From: DATKKX01 sp035542775
GTDB lineage: Bacteria > Planctomycetota > Phycisphaerae > UBA1845 > UTPLA1
Direction of reading: 5' to 3'
NCBI GenBank assembly: GCA_035542775.1
Contig: DATKKX010000490.1
Location: 1 to 16,270, forward strand
Length of the DNA: 16,270 nucleotides
Below are positions 1 through 6,420 of this stretch, one piece after another. The position numbers were made by a program, and so were the translations under genes. Positions within the stretch are counted from its first letter, which is position 1, and each line of letters begins with the position of its first letter. A model generated the notes under the pieces. It ran no database searches, was not told the origin of the DNA, and saw nothing but the letters and a program-made list of their open reading frames with translations.

Positions 1-1027
1 TGTCGTTCAACCGCCCCACCATCCCGCACAGCGCGGCGCCGAGGGCGCCGGCATACGCGCTGGCGCTGCCCCCGCCGGGCGTCGGGGCCCGCGAGGCCAG
101 GTCCTCCAGAAAACCGGATGTCGTGTGCGCGTCGAGCCACGCCGTTTCGATGATCTGCTCGGGCCTCCAGCGCTCGATCTGAAGGTAATACGCCGCAGTC
201 TCGCTCACGGCGAAAAGCGGCGCCAGACCGACCACCTCGCTGCTGCTCACGTGAACGCCGTATCGCTGCGCCTCGCGATTGACCGCCTCGAAGACGCGAT
301 AGATCGGCGTCCTCGCCGGATTGGTCAGACTCATCGCCACCTGCACGCAGTTCCGTTCCTTGCTCTCAAAGCCCGCCGCCTTGCAGAATGAATAGCCCCC
401 GCTCGAGCCGCGAACCGCCCGGGCGATCGATCGGGCGATGCCCAGATCCTCCGTGTCGAGGTATACGTTGAATGTGATCAGAAAGTCCCGCGCCGCCACC
501 GCCGTCCCGCCGGCCGTGGGGTGCAGTCGCTTCGGACCGAAGTCGGGCGTCTTCTCCGGCGTCATGCCGATGGTCTGACGCAACTCCTCGTAACCTTTGC
601 CGCGGATGTTGGTGAGATTCTGCCTCGCCGGATCGGTGGCCGCACATTCGTAGAGAAACGTGGGGATGGACAGCTTTTCGGCGATCTCCCTGGCCACGTT
701 TCTGGCGAGCGCGACGCATTCGCTCATGGTCACGCCCCGCAACGGCACGAACGGAATCACGTCCGTGGCGCCGATCCGCGGGTATTCGCCCTGATGCTTG
801 TTCAGATCGATCAACTGTGCCGCCCTGGCGCAGCACGCGAACGCGGCCTTCCCGCACGCCTCCGGCGACCCGATGAACGTGACCACCGCCCGGTTGTGAT
901 CGGGATCCATCTCCCGGCTGAGCAGACGGATGCCCGGCACGGCGATGATCTCGCTGCAGATCTGGTCAATCACCTCCGGTCTTTGCCCTTCACTGAAATT
1001 GGGCACGCATTCCACGATTCGCGGCAT
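1..1027 (-). CDS. ftcD: Formiminotransferase-cyclodeaminase, 5'-complete, runs off left edge
   Basis: Enzyme of histidine breakdown. The N-terminal domain moves the formimino group of N-formiminoglutamate to tetrahydrofolate, and the C-terminal cyclodeaminase makes 5,10-methenyl-THF and ammonia. The minus-strand frame is open from ATG 1027 to the window edge (342 codons). It starts MPRIVECVPNFSEG, the family's usual opening, and carries YPRIGATDVIPFVP near residues 82-95 and FGPKRLHPTAGGTAVAARDF further on. From about residue 302 a glycine-rich stretch (PTPGGGSASAYAGALGAAL) matches the start of the cyclodeaminase domain, so this is the fused bifunctional form, cut by the window rather than truncated. 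GGGAGGGA lies about 8 nt upstream of the ATG. Oddity: residue 82, where the pig enzyme has its proposed catalytic His, is Tyr. Other frames over this region give only arginine-rich shadow translations. The family call is firm; activity is less so. Confidence 0.93.
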   Translation of the reverse strand, partial: MPRIVECVPNFSEGQRPEVIDQICSEIIAVPGIRLLSREMDPDHNRAVVTFIGSPEACGKAAFACCARAAQLIDLNKHQGEYPRIGATDVIPFVPLRGVTMSECVALARNVAREIAEKLSIPTFLYECAATDPARQNLTNIRGKGYEELRQTIGMTPEKTPDFGPKRLHPTAGGTAVAARDFLITFNVYLDTEDLGIARSIARAVRGSSGGYSFCKAAGFESKERNCVQVAMSLTNPARTPIYRVFEAVNREAQRYGVHVSSSEVVGLAPLFAVSETAAYYLQIERWRPEQIIETAWLDAHTTSGFLEDLASRAPTPGGGSASAYAGALGAALCGMVGRLND

Positions 1028-1067
1028 TCCTTATGTCCCTCCCACAGGCCTTCTCCCTGAACCCAGT

Positions 1068-1085
1068 GTGGCACCATTGTGCCAC
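1068..1085 (-). promoter_or_regulatory. Inverted repeat upstream of ftcD, possible operator
   Basis: A perfect 7-bp inverted repeat, GTGGCAC-CATT-GTGCCAC, lies about 40 nt before the ftcD start codon. A third half site, GTGCCAC, follows at 1090-1096. The position suits a repressor site for histidine catabolism, but no regulator gene is nearby and I cannot match it to a known operator. It could equally be a small hairpin in the leader. Confidence 0.3.
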
Positions 1086-1154
1086 CCGTGTGCCACCGCC
1101 TAATAGCCGGTGGCCAAGCACAACCTCAGGTCACACCACGCCCTCTTGCTAGCC

Positions 1155-1271
1155 AGGCCGCTTCAGCGGCCTTACCCGAAGGGCTTTAGGCCAGCCGTTC
1201 TACGGCTGGTTGCGCGCCGGCGCCCCTATCCTGTTCACGCTCGCTGACCTGTCAACCCGTTTCAACGGGTT
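1155..1271 (-). repeat. Cluster of short hairpins between GNAT gene and ftcD
   Basis: Three strong palindromes and a weaker one lie close together. 1155-1172: AGGCCGC-TTCA-GCGGCCT. 1175-1183: CCC-GAA-GGG, enclosed by GGCCT (1168-1172) and AGGCC (1188-1192), which competes with the first stem. 1191-1209: CCAGCCGT-TCT-ACGGCTGG. 1254-1271: AACCCGT-TTCA-ACGGGTT. The last overlaps the stop codon and final codons of the GNAT gene. None is followed by a T tract on the minus strand, so classic intrinsic termination is doubtful. They do not resemble the REP palindromes at 4653-5566 in sequence. Confidence 0.5.
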
Positions 1272-1728
1272 TCTCCACCGCCTTTAGGCATTCCGTTTGT
1301 TCCGCCGACTCCTGACCGGACCATATGCGAAACATCCCCGGTCGCCCCGGCGGTCGTTCTGCAAAGCCATACCGATAGTAAAACGGAGCCACCCCCTCCG
1401 CGGCATTCAGGCCGACGAACGTATTCCGCCCGGCCTTGCTCGCCACGTAAGCCATCATCGCCTCCATGATTCGCCGGCCCCAGCCCTGGCGCTGGTACGC
1501 GGGCAAAACGATGATGTCCTGAATGTACAGGTAGATGCCTCCATCCCCGACCACCCGGCCGCACCCCACCACCTCCCCATCGTGCAGCAGGCACACCGAG
1601 TACAAGCTCGCCGCCAGCCCCCGACCCACCACCGCCGTCTCCACCTCGGGCCAGCCCACCTCGCGGCGCAGCATCTGGTACTCTTCAACGGTCGGCGCCC
1701 GCTCGACAATCTCAAAGCCGGCAGTCAT
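1252..1728 (-). CDS. GNAT-family N-acetyltransferase
   Basis: A 158-residue acetyltransferase of the GNAT fold, which moves an acetyl group from acetyl-CoA to an amine; the substrate cannot be told. Motif A is clear: IIVLPAYQRQGWGRRIMEAM, with the pyrophosphate-binding Q79-R-Q-G-W-G84 loop, preceded by the GRVVGDGGIYLYIQD strand. FYYRYGF near residue 117 is the typical end of the fold. The length is normal for the family. The ATG at 1728 has AGAGG about 9 nt upstream. The gene is co-directional with ftcD but separated by 224 nt containing hairpins, so co-transcription is uncertain. The last six residues (KPVETG) and the stop are encoded by the palindrome at 1254-1271, which suggests that a repeat insertion created the present C-terminus. 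Confidence 0.85.
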   Translation of the reverse strand: MTAGFEIVERAPTVEEYQMLRREVGWPEVETAVVGRGLAASLYSVCLLHDGEVVGCGRVVGDGGIYLYIQDIIVLPAYQRQGWGRRIMEAMMAYVASKAGRNTFVGLNAAEGVAPFYYRYGFAERPPGRPGMFRIWSGQESAEQTECLKAVEKPVETG

Positions 1729-1778
1729 CCTCGCGAGCCTCTGCCCCCCAAAGGGCCTCCAAAATCGGCGAACCCTCT

Positions 1779-1784
1779 ATTATA
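1779..1784 (-). promoter_or_regulatory. Candidate -10 box for the GNAT gene
   Basis: The minus strand reads TATAAT, a perfect -10 hexamer, about 50 nt before the GNAT start in otherwise GC-rich DNA. The best -35 at 17-nt spacing is poor (TTCGGC). The rest of the 206-nt gap 1729-1934 shows no gene or repeat. Confidence 0.35.
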
Positions 1785-1934
1785 CCGCCAACCGAATGGG
1801 GGCCGAAGCACCCGGGCAGCCCGCCCAAATTGTCCTGGAATCGCGCTGCCGAACCGAGCCCTCCGGCGGACGGGCAGTCGAAGCCGCGGCCAGGACCTTG
1901 AACCCTCGGGCCGCCCATCGAGCCCTCGCCAGGC

Positions 1935-2648
1935 TCAGTCCTGCAACGAGAACGGCGTAAAGTCCGTCTCCCGGTCGTAGTAGTCCTCGTTCTCCGCCCG
2001 CTTCAGCCGGTTGATGATGAAGTAGGTGAGCGGCGTGAAGACGGCCTCGACCGAAACCTTGAACAGCCAGTTAAAAACGATCACCCGGAAGATCGTGCCC
2101 GTCTCCCAGATCCCCAGGAACGCCAACGGGTAGAAGATCACGCTGTCGACCAGTTGCCCCGCCACCGTCGAACCGATGGTCCGCGTCCAGAGAAATCGCC
2201 CGCTGGTCCAGATCTTCATCTTGGCCAGGACGTACGAATTGGTGAAGTCGCCCGCCCAGTACGCCAGCATCGATGCCGCCACCACCCGCCAGGTGTTCCC
2301 GAAGATCAGCTCCAGCGCCGGCTGAATCCGGGCATTGAAAGGCTCCTCCGGATCGGCCGGCATATGGACCACGACCAAGCCCATGATCGCCGCAAACGCC
2401 AAGGCCCCAAATCCCGCCCAGATTACCTTCCGCGCTCGGGCATAGCCGTACACCTCGGTCAGCACGTCGCCGAAAATATAGCTGATCGGGAAGAAAAGGT
2501 TCCCCGCCCCAAACGCGATCCCGAACACCATGCACGCCTTGCCCGGCCCGATCAGGTTCGAGCACAGCAGCACCGTGACGAACGCCGCCATGAGCAGGTC
2601 GTAATACTTGTACTGGCGGCGAGTACCGGTCCGCGAATTGGCCATCAT
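1935..2648 (-). CDS. yhhQ: Queuosine-precursor transporter, YhhQ/VUT family
   Basis: Integral inner-membrane protein of 237 residues in the VUT_1 (YhhQ) family, whose E. coli member imports preQ0/preQ1 for queuosine modification of tRNA. Family signatures are plain: FPISYIFGDVLTEVYGYARAR after the first helices, and AGDFTNSYVLAKMKIWTSGR followed by TRTIGSTVAGQLVDSVIF in the middle. About six hydrophobic segments can be seen. The length is close to the E. coli protein. Two ATG codons lie in tandem at 2648 and 2645, with no strong ribosome site before either; the first was kept. No queuosine synthesis genes lie alongside. The acidic tail (ENEDYYDRETDF) is poorly conserved in the family. The start of the gene faces the gene at 2786 across a short divergent region. 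Confidence 0.88.
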   Translation of the reverse strand: MMANSRTGTRRQYKYYDLLMAAFVTVLLCSNLIGPGKACMVFGIAFGAGNLFFPISYIFGDVLTEVYGYARARKVIWAGFGALAFAAIMGLVVVHMPADPEEPFNARIQPALELIFGNTWRVVAASMLAYWAGDFTNSYVLAKMKIWTSGRFLWTRTIGSTVAGQLVDSVIFYPLAFLGIWETGTIFRVIVFNWLFKVSVEAVFTPLTYFIINRLKRAENEDYYDRETDFTPFSLQD

Positions 2649-2708
2649 CGGTGCCCGTTACCCAGTCGTGCCCGCCGCGCCGGCGGACGGATCGGATGAC
2701 GCGGGGGC

Positions 2709-2714
2709 ATTATA
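2709..2714 (-). promoter_or_regulatory. Candidate -10 box for yhhQ
   Basis: The minus strand reads TATAAT 61 nt before the yhhQ start codon. A -35 is not convincing at 16-18 nt. Together with the plus-strand TATAAT at 2745 it makes the 137-nt gap look like a divergent promoter region. Confidence 0.4.
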
Positions 2715-2744
2715 TCGTCCCATGCGACGAGGAAGCAGCAATTG

Positions 2745-2750
2745 TATAAT
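2745..2750 (+). promoter_or_regulatory. Candidate -10 box for the zinc-ribbon membrane protein gene
   Basis: TATAAT on the plus strand, 36 nt before the ATG at 2786, with the ribosome site GTGGAGG at 2768-2774 in between. No good -35 hexamer is visible at 17 nt. Confidence 0.4.
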
Positions 2751-2785
2751 CGCCTCTTGGTCATCTCGTGGAGGCATCGAGCCGC

Positions 2786-3874
2786 ATGGCCGACCAACAT
2801 AATGCCGACATTTCCGCCGACGGCGTCGCCGCGCCCGCCGCATCCTCCCCGCAAGCGGCCCGCAACAGCCCCGAACCTGCCCCAGCCACTGCCGCCCCCG
2901 ACTGGGCGCACCAGGCCGACGATCTGTTCTGCCCCCTCTGCGAATACAACCTCCGCGGCCTGACCGAGCCCCGCTGCCCGGAGTGCGGCTATCGCTTCGA
3001 GTGGCCCGACCTGCTCGACCCTCGCCGCCGGCTGCACCCGTATCTGTTCGAGCATCATCCCGAGAAGAACTTCCGTTCGTTTTGGGAAACGGCGATTGGC
3101 GGTTGGCGGCCGCGCCGCTTCTGGACCTCGTTGCATCCGGTTCAACCTTCGCGGCCCCGGCGGCTTCTCTTGTACTGGTGCCTCTCTTTGGGCACCGTAT
3201 TTCTCGCCTACATCGCTGCGTTCAATGCCATTGTCGTCAACGCCGCTGCCGCGTGCGAAGCAAGGCAACGCGAGACCATTGCCTGGCTGGCGAGCTCCGA
3301 AATAGATACCTTGTGGCGCGATCAAATCATCAGACGATACGGCTCAGCGGAGGCCTTCGTCACGTCGGCATGGCCCTCCGACTACGCTACGCTCGCCAAG
3401 GCCCTTCTGAAGCAACCCGAGTTGCCGTTGACCTACCTGGTCCCGGCCGTACCGTTGCTTGCATGGCCGTGGCTGAGCTTGCTTGCTCTACTTCTCTTCC
3501 GCTGGTCGATGCGCCGTGCGAAGATTGGGATGATCCACGTCCTGCGATGTCTGCTCTACTCCTCGGATTTCCTGATCTGGTACGGTCTGCTGACCCTGGC
3601 CTTGACGCCGGTCCTGGTTTGGGATCAATCGCTATCCGCGGCTTGGTGGGGACCCAGGAAAACGACCGTGAGGGGAGTCTCCGGCGGTTGGAACATGCTC
3701 GATCTCGGAATGGCAGTCGCCGCGCTAATGCTCTTCATTGCTGTCTACCGCCTCGCCGTCGCTTACCGCCGCTACCTCCGCTTCGACCACCCCGTCGCCA
3801 CGATCCTTGCCTCCCAGATCATCGTGGTCTTGATCGCTTTCAATGCGATCCTGGCCTACAACGTCTGGCTCTAG
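2786..3874 (+). CDS. Membrane protein with N-terminal zinc ribbon, function unknown
   Basis: A 362-residue protein that I cannot assign a function. After a Pro/Ala-rich leader it has a four-cysteine zinc ribbon, C49-P-L-C52-E-Y-N-L-R-G ... C64-P-E-C67-G, then a soluble stretch and about five hydrophobic helices: near LLLYWCLSLGTVFLAYIAA, LVPAVPLLAWPWLSLLALLL, FLIWYGLLTLALTPVLVW, MAVAALMLFIAVYRLAV, and the C-terminal SQIIVVLIAFNAILAYNVWL. Ribbons of this type on membrane proteins are common in Planctomycetota. The ATG at 2786 was preferred to the in-frame GTG at 2768 because GGAGG at 2770-2774 overlaps the GTG and lies 11 nt before the ATG. The ribbon reappears at the C-terminus of the gene at 6421-7374 and in the pseudogene at 9465-10227. 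The next gene, kynB, starts about 100 nt downstream on the same strand. Confidence 0.85.
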   Translation: MADQHNADISADGVAAPAASSPQAARNSPEPAPATAAPDWAHQADDLFCPLCEYNLRGLTEPRCPECGYRFEWPDLLDPRRRLHPYLFEHHPEKNFRSFWETAIGGWRPRRFWTSLHPVQPSRPRRLLLYWCLSLGTVFLAYIAAFNAIVVNAAAACEARQRETIAWLASSEIDTLWRDQIIRRYGSAEAFVTSAWPSDYATLAKALLKQPELPLTYLVPAVPLLAWPWLSLLALLLFRWSMRRAKIGMIHVLRCLLYSSDFLIWYGLLTLALTPVLVWDQSLSAAWWGPRKTTVRGVSGGWNMLDLGMAVAALMLFIAVYRLAVAYRRYLRFDHPVATILASQIIVVLIAFNAILAYNVWL

Positions 3875-3977
3875 CAAACTCCCCCGCCCCCCGCTATCCT
3901 TCCCCGCTTGGGAGGTCAAGAAATCCCGCGAACTTGGCGATCAGATAACATCAGGGCCGACATGCGAGCGTGAAACC

Positions 3978-4619
3978 ATGATCTACGACATATCTCCCCC
4001 CATCACTGAAGATCTGAAAGTCTGGCCGGGCGACGTGCCGCCCTCCCGCGAAATCATCAGCGACGCCGCTCGCGGCGGCACCCGCACCAACTCCATCCTC
4101 CACGCCACCGTCCACCTCGGCTCGCACATCGACGCCCCCAGCCACTTCAGCCCCGAGGGCGTCAGCATCGACGAGGTCGATCTCGACACCTACATCGGCC
4201 CCTGCCAGGTCATCCGCGTGCCCATGGCCTGCCGCGAGCAGCTCACCCCCAACATGCTCAAGACGCCCGTCGTCACCGAGCGGATACTCTTCGCCACCGG
4301 CACCTATCCCGACCCCAACGAGTTCCACGACGACTTCGCCGCCATCTCGCCCAAGCTGGTCGACTGGCTGCACGCCAAGGGCGTCAAGCTCATCGGCATC
4401 GACACGCCCAGCATCGACCTCTTCGCCTCCAGCGATCTGCCGGCGCACAAGGCCGTCCTCGGCTACAAGATGGGCATCCTCGAGGGCCTCCTCCTCGAGC
4501 AGGTCCCCGAGGGCATGTACGAGCTCATCGCCCTGCCGCTCAAGCTCGTCGGCTTCGACGCCAGCCCGGTCCGCGCCATCCTCCGAACCCAGGAGCCGCG
4601 TCCCCCGCGCCGATCATAG
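3978..4619 (+). CDS. kynB: Kynurenine formamidase-type cyclase-family hydrolase
   Basis: A 213-residue metal-dependent hydrolase of the cyclase/arylformamidase family. The best match is bacterial KynB, which hydrolyses N-formylkynurenine to kynurenine and formate in tryptophan breakdown. It opens MIYDISPPITEDLKVWPGDV, as KynB does. It carries the metal-binding H46-L-G-S-H50-I-D52-A-P-S-H56 motif, then VDLDTYIGPCQVIRV, LIGIDTPSIDLF and LPAHKAVLGYKMGILEGLLL. The end, ELIALPLKLVGFDASPVRAIL, is also characteristic. The frame is open back to 3843, but homology begins at 3978 and the size then fits the family (about 205-215). The ribosome site is weak. No other kynurenine gene is in the window, so a different amide or ester substrate is possible within this broad family. 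Confidence 0.82.
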   Translation: MIYDISPPITEDLKVWPGDVPPSREIISDAARGGTRTNSILHATVHLGSHIDAPSHFSPEGVSIDEVDLDTYIGPCQVIRVPMACREQLTPNMLKTPVVTERILFATGTYPDPNEFHDDFAAISPKLVDWLHAKGVKLIGIDTPSIDLFASSDLPAHKAVLGYKMGILEGLLLEQVPEGMYELIALPLKLVGFDASPVRAILRTQEPRPPRRS

Positions 4620-4652
4620 ACCTCGCCTGATGAAACCGGGTGGCCCGAGCGC

Positions 4653-4846
4653 GTAGGGCGGGCTATGCCCGCCGCGAGTGCTGCGAACCAAACGGCTGCC
4701 CTGCGCGACGCGAAGAGAAGATCGGCGGACGGAGTCAGCCCTACACCTCCTCGTCGAGGAGGGGCGAAAACACGTAGGGCGGGCTATGCCTGCCATGAGC
4801 GCGGTGAATTGAACGGGAATGGGATGGCGGGCGAAGTCCGCCCTAC
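4653..4846 (+). repeat. Left REP cluster (four palindromes)
   Basis: Palindromes: 4653-4673, GTAG + GGCGGGC-TAT-GCCCGCC (forward); 4724-4744, GGCGGAC-GGA-GTCAGCC + CTAC (inverted, one mismatch); 4774-4794, GTAG + GGCGGGC-TAT-GCCTGCC (forward, one G-T pair); 4826-4846, GGCGGGC-GAA-GTCCGCC + CTAC (inverted, one G-T pair). A separate palindrome, CCTCCTC-GTC-GAGGAGG, sits at 4746-4762. The alternating orientation resembles a BIME. The last palindrome ends 18 nt before the transposase start. Confidence 0.85.
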
Positions 4847-4863
4847 GATCGGAGCCGACATGC

Positions 4864-5406
4864 ATGCCGAACTACATCCGCTGGCGTGAGGCGGGAGGGA
4901 CCTACTTCTTTACTGTCGTGACGCAAGATCGGCAACCGCTTTTCAATCAGCCGCTGGCCCGCCGATGTCTGCGTCACGCCTTCGTAGAAGTCCGACGGCG
5001 CTGGCCGTTCGAAATGTTCGCCTGCGTACTGTTGCCGGACCATCTGCATTGCGTGTGGACCTTGCCGGATGGCGACGACGATTTTTCGATCCGCTGGGCG
5101 AACGTAAAACGGCTCACCACGAAGGAGTACATGTCGGCTGGTGGCTCAGCGCGGCCGGTCAGTTCGTCGCGCGATCGCCGTCGCGAGCGTGGCGTGTGGC
5201 AGCAGCGGTATTGGGAACATCGCATCCGGGACGAGATGGAGTTGTTCGCCTATCGGGATTACATCCACTTGAACCCGGTCAAGCACGGTCAGGTGGCTGA
5301 GCCGACAGCGTGGCCATGGTCGAGCGTGCATCGGCATTTGCGCCTGGGCTGGTTGGAAGACGATTGGACCGCCTGGACACCGATCCAAATGAACATTGGC
5401 GAGTAG
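4864..5406 (+). CDS. REP-associated tyrosine transposase (RAYT, Y1/HUH family)
   Basis: A 180-residue single-domain HUH endonuclease of the IS200-like Y1 superfamily, RAYT branch, which nicks single-stranded REP hairpins. It begins MPNYIRWREAGGTYFFTVVT, a standard RAYT opening. The metal-binding HUH pair is H60 and H62 in LLPDHLHCVWTLPDGD. The catalytic tyrosine is Y133 in YRDYIHLNPVKHG. The RAYT motif WQQRYWEHRIRDE spans 112-124, and the end has AWPWSSVHRHLRLGW. All key residues are present and the frame is intact, so it may be active. The frame is open back to an ATG at 4819, but that lies inside a REP, while 4864 starts the conserved region and has CGGAG 9 nt upstream. The stop TAG (5404-5406) is part of the GTAG of the first downstream REP. 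Confidence 0.93.
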   Translation: MPNYIRWREAGGTYFFTVVTQDRQPLFNQPLARRCLRHAFVEVRRRWPFEMFACVLLPDHLHCVWTLPDGDDDFSIRWANVKRLTTKEYMSAGGSARPVSSSRDRRRERGVWQQRYWEHRIRDEMELFAYRDYIHLNPVKHGQVAEPTAWPWSSVHRHLRLGWLEDDWTAWTPIQMNIGE

Positions 5407-5566
5407 GGCGGGCTATGCCCGCCGCGAGTGCTCCTCGTCGAGGACGTGCGAAAGCACGTGGGGCAGGCTATGCCTGCCATGAGCGCGATGAATTAAACGG
5501 GAATGGGATGGCGGGCGAAGCCCGGCCTATGACCATCATAGGATCGGCGGGCAGAGCCCGCCCTAC
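5403..5566 (+). repeat. Right REP cluster (four palindromes)
   Basis: Palindromes: 5403-5423, GTAG + GGCGGGC-TAT-GCCCGCC (forward); 5458-5478, GTGG + GGCAGGC-TAT-GCCTGCC (forward, fully paired); 5510-5530, GGCGGGC-GAA-GCCCGGC + CTAT (inverted, one mismatch); 5546-5566, GGCGGGC-AGA-GCCCGCC + CTAC (inverted, perfect). The stretch 5458-5529 is nearly identical to 4774-4845, 684 bp to the left, including the spacer around GAACGGGAATGGGATGG and its AAAC variant. TCCTCG-T-CGAGGA at 5432-5444 matches the palindrome of the left cluster. Confidence 0.85.
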
Positions 5567-5604
5567 TTGAACTCTCCCCGCCCAGCCACCAACCCCAACC
5601 TCGC

Positions 5605-6405
5605 TCACAGCCCCGCGCACCGCCCCCCGTCCACCGGCAGGTTGATCCCATTGACGTAGCTCGCCGCCGGCGATGCCAGAAAACCCGCCGCCGCCGCGAT
5701 CTCCTCGGGCGTCCCCAATCGCCCCGCGGGCACTTGCCCGATCATGCCCTCCCGCATCTGCTCCTCCGAAACGCCCGCCTCCTTCGCCCGGACTTTCATC
5801 AGACTCTCCAGCCGCCCCGTCGCCGTATAACCGGGCAGCACGTTATTCACCGTAATCCCGAACCGGGCCACTTCCCCGGCCAGCGTCTTGGCCCACGCCG
5901 CCACCGCCCACCGCGCCGTGTTCGACACACCGAGCCCCTTGATCGGCTCCTTCACCGAGATCGAGATGATGTTGATGATCCGCCCATAGCCCCCCTCCTT
6001 CATCCCCGGCAACACCGCCTGGGCGAGGATCTGGTTGCACACCAGGTGCATCTTGGCGGCGCGCAGGAACGCCTCCGGCTCGGCCTCGACAATCGGTCCT
6101 GGCGGCGGCCCCCCGGTGTTGTTCAGCAGAATATGGACCGGCCCGGTCTCGGCCAGATGCCCGGCCACCTTCTCCCTGAGCTTCTCAGGCTCATTGAAAT
6201 CGCAGCAGATGTACTGATGCTCCTGACCTTCACTCGTGCTCAACTCGTCGCGCACGCCCCGCAGCGCCCCCTCGTTTCGCGCAATGAGCGTCACCGCCGC
6301 GCCCAGGGCCGCGAACTGCGCCGCGCATGCCCGCCCGATCCCCTGCGTGCTCCCGCAGACAATCGCACGCCTGCCGATCAGGCTGTACATCGCCGGAGAT
6401 TCCAT
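5605..6405 (-). CDS. Atypical SDR-family protein lacking the catalytic Tyr/Lys
   Basis: A 266-residue short-chain dehydrogenase/reductase fold protein. It shows the nucleotide-binding G18-S-T-Q-G-I-G24 loop (an altered TGxxxGIG), D69 after the third strand, the LLNNTGG motif at 93-99, and the C-terminal VNGINLPVDGG. The active-site Ser is present near 148-150, but the expected YxxxK is replaced by S161-N-T-A-R165. I recall a known group of FabG-like SDRs with this SN-x-x-R pattern that lack the normal tetrad, so this is probably a subfamily trait and not decay. Its reaction is unknown; 'FabG' would be an over-call. The ATG at 6405 has GGGAGG about 9 nt upstream; an internal ATG at 6390 is less likely. 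It starts 15 nt after the stop of the upstream membrane protein gene, so the two probably form one transcript. Confidence 0.85.
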   Translation of the reverse strand: MESPAMYSLIGRRAIVCGSTQGIGRACAAQFAALGAAVTLIARNEGALRGVRDELSTSEGQEHQYICCDFNEPEKLREKVAGHLAETGPVHILLNNTGGPPPGPIVEAEPEAFLRAAKMHLVCNQILAQAVLPGMKEGGYGRIINIISISVKEPIKGLGVSNTARWAVAAWAKTLAGEVARFGITVNNVLPGYTATGRLESLMKVRAKEAGVSEEQMREGMIGQVPAGRLGTPEEIAAAAGFLASPAASYVNGINLPVDGGRCAGL

Positions 6406-6420
6406 CGTCCGTCCTCCCTG

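Larger units (their letters stand above)
4653..5566 (+). mobile_element. RAYT transposase bracketed by REP palindromes
   Basis: One tyrosine transposase gene (4864-5406) with four REP-type palindromes on each side. Each has a 7-bp stem, a 3-nt loop and a GTAG, GTGG or ATAG tetranucleotide touching the 5' foot of the stem (CTAC or CTAT on the 3' side when inverted). In E. coli the RAYT protein TnpA(REP) recognises a GTAG beside the REP hairpin, so enzyme and target features fit. The left and right clusters are direct repeats of one another. I see no terminal inverted repeats or target-site duplication, as expected for this family. Confidence 0.8.

Noticed and set aside
366..857. Minus-strand open frame of 163 codons inside ftcD
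   Set aside because: It is an out-of-frame reading of the ftcD coding strand; the ftcD frame carries clear family motifs and this one only arginine- and glycine-rich filler.
2649..2708. preQ1 riboswitch in the yhhQ leader
   Set aside because: The 60-nt leader shows no preQ1-type hairpin with an A-rich tail; no covariance evidence can be had from one sequence.
4653..5566. CRISPR array suggested by repeated palindromes
   Set aside because: Repeats are short, occur in both orientations at irregular spacing, and flank a RAYT gene; there are no regular spacers or cas genes.
5605..6405. Calling the SDR FabG (3-oxoacyl-ACP reductase)
   Set aside because: The catalytic Tyr and Lys are absent, so a named reductase function is not supported.
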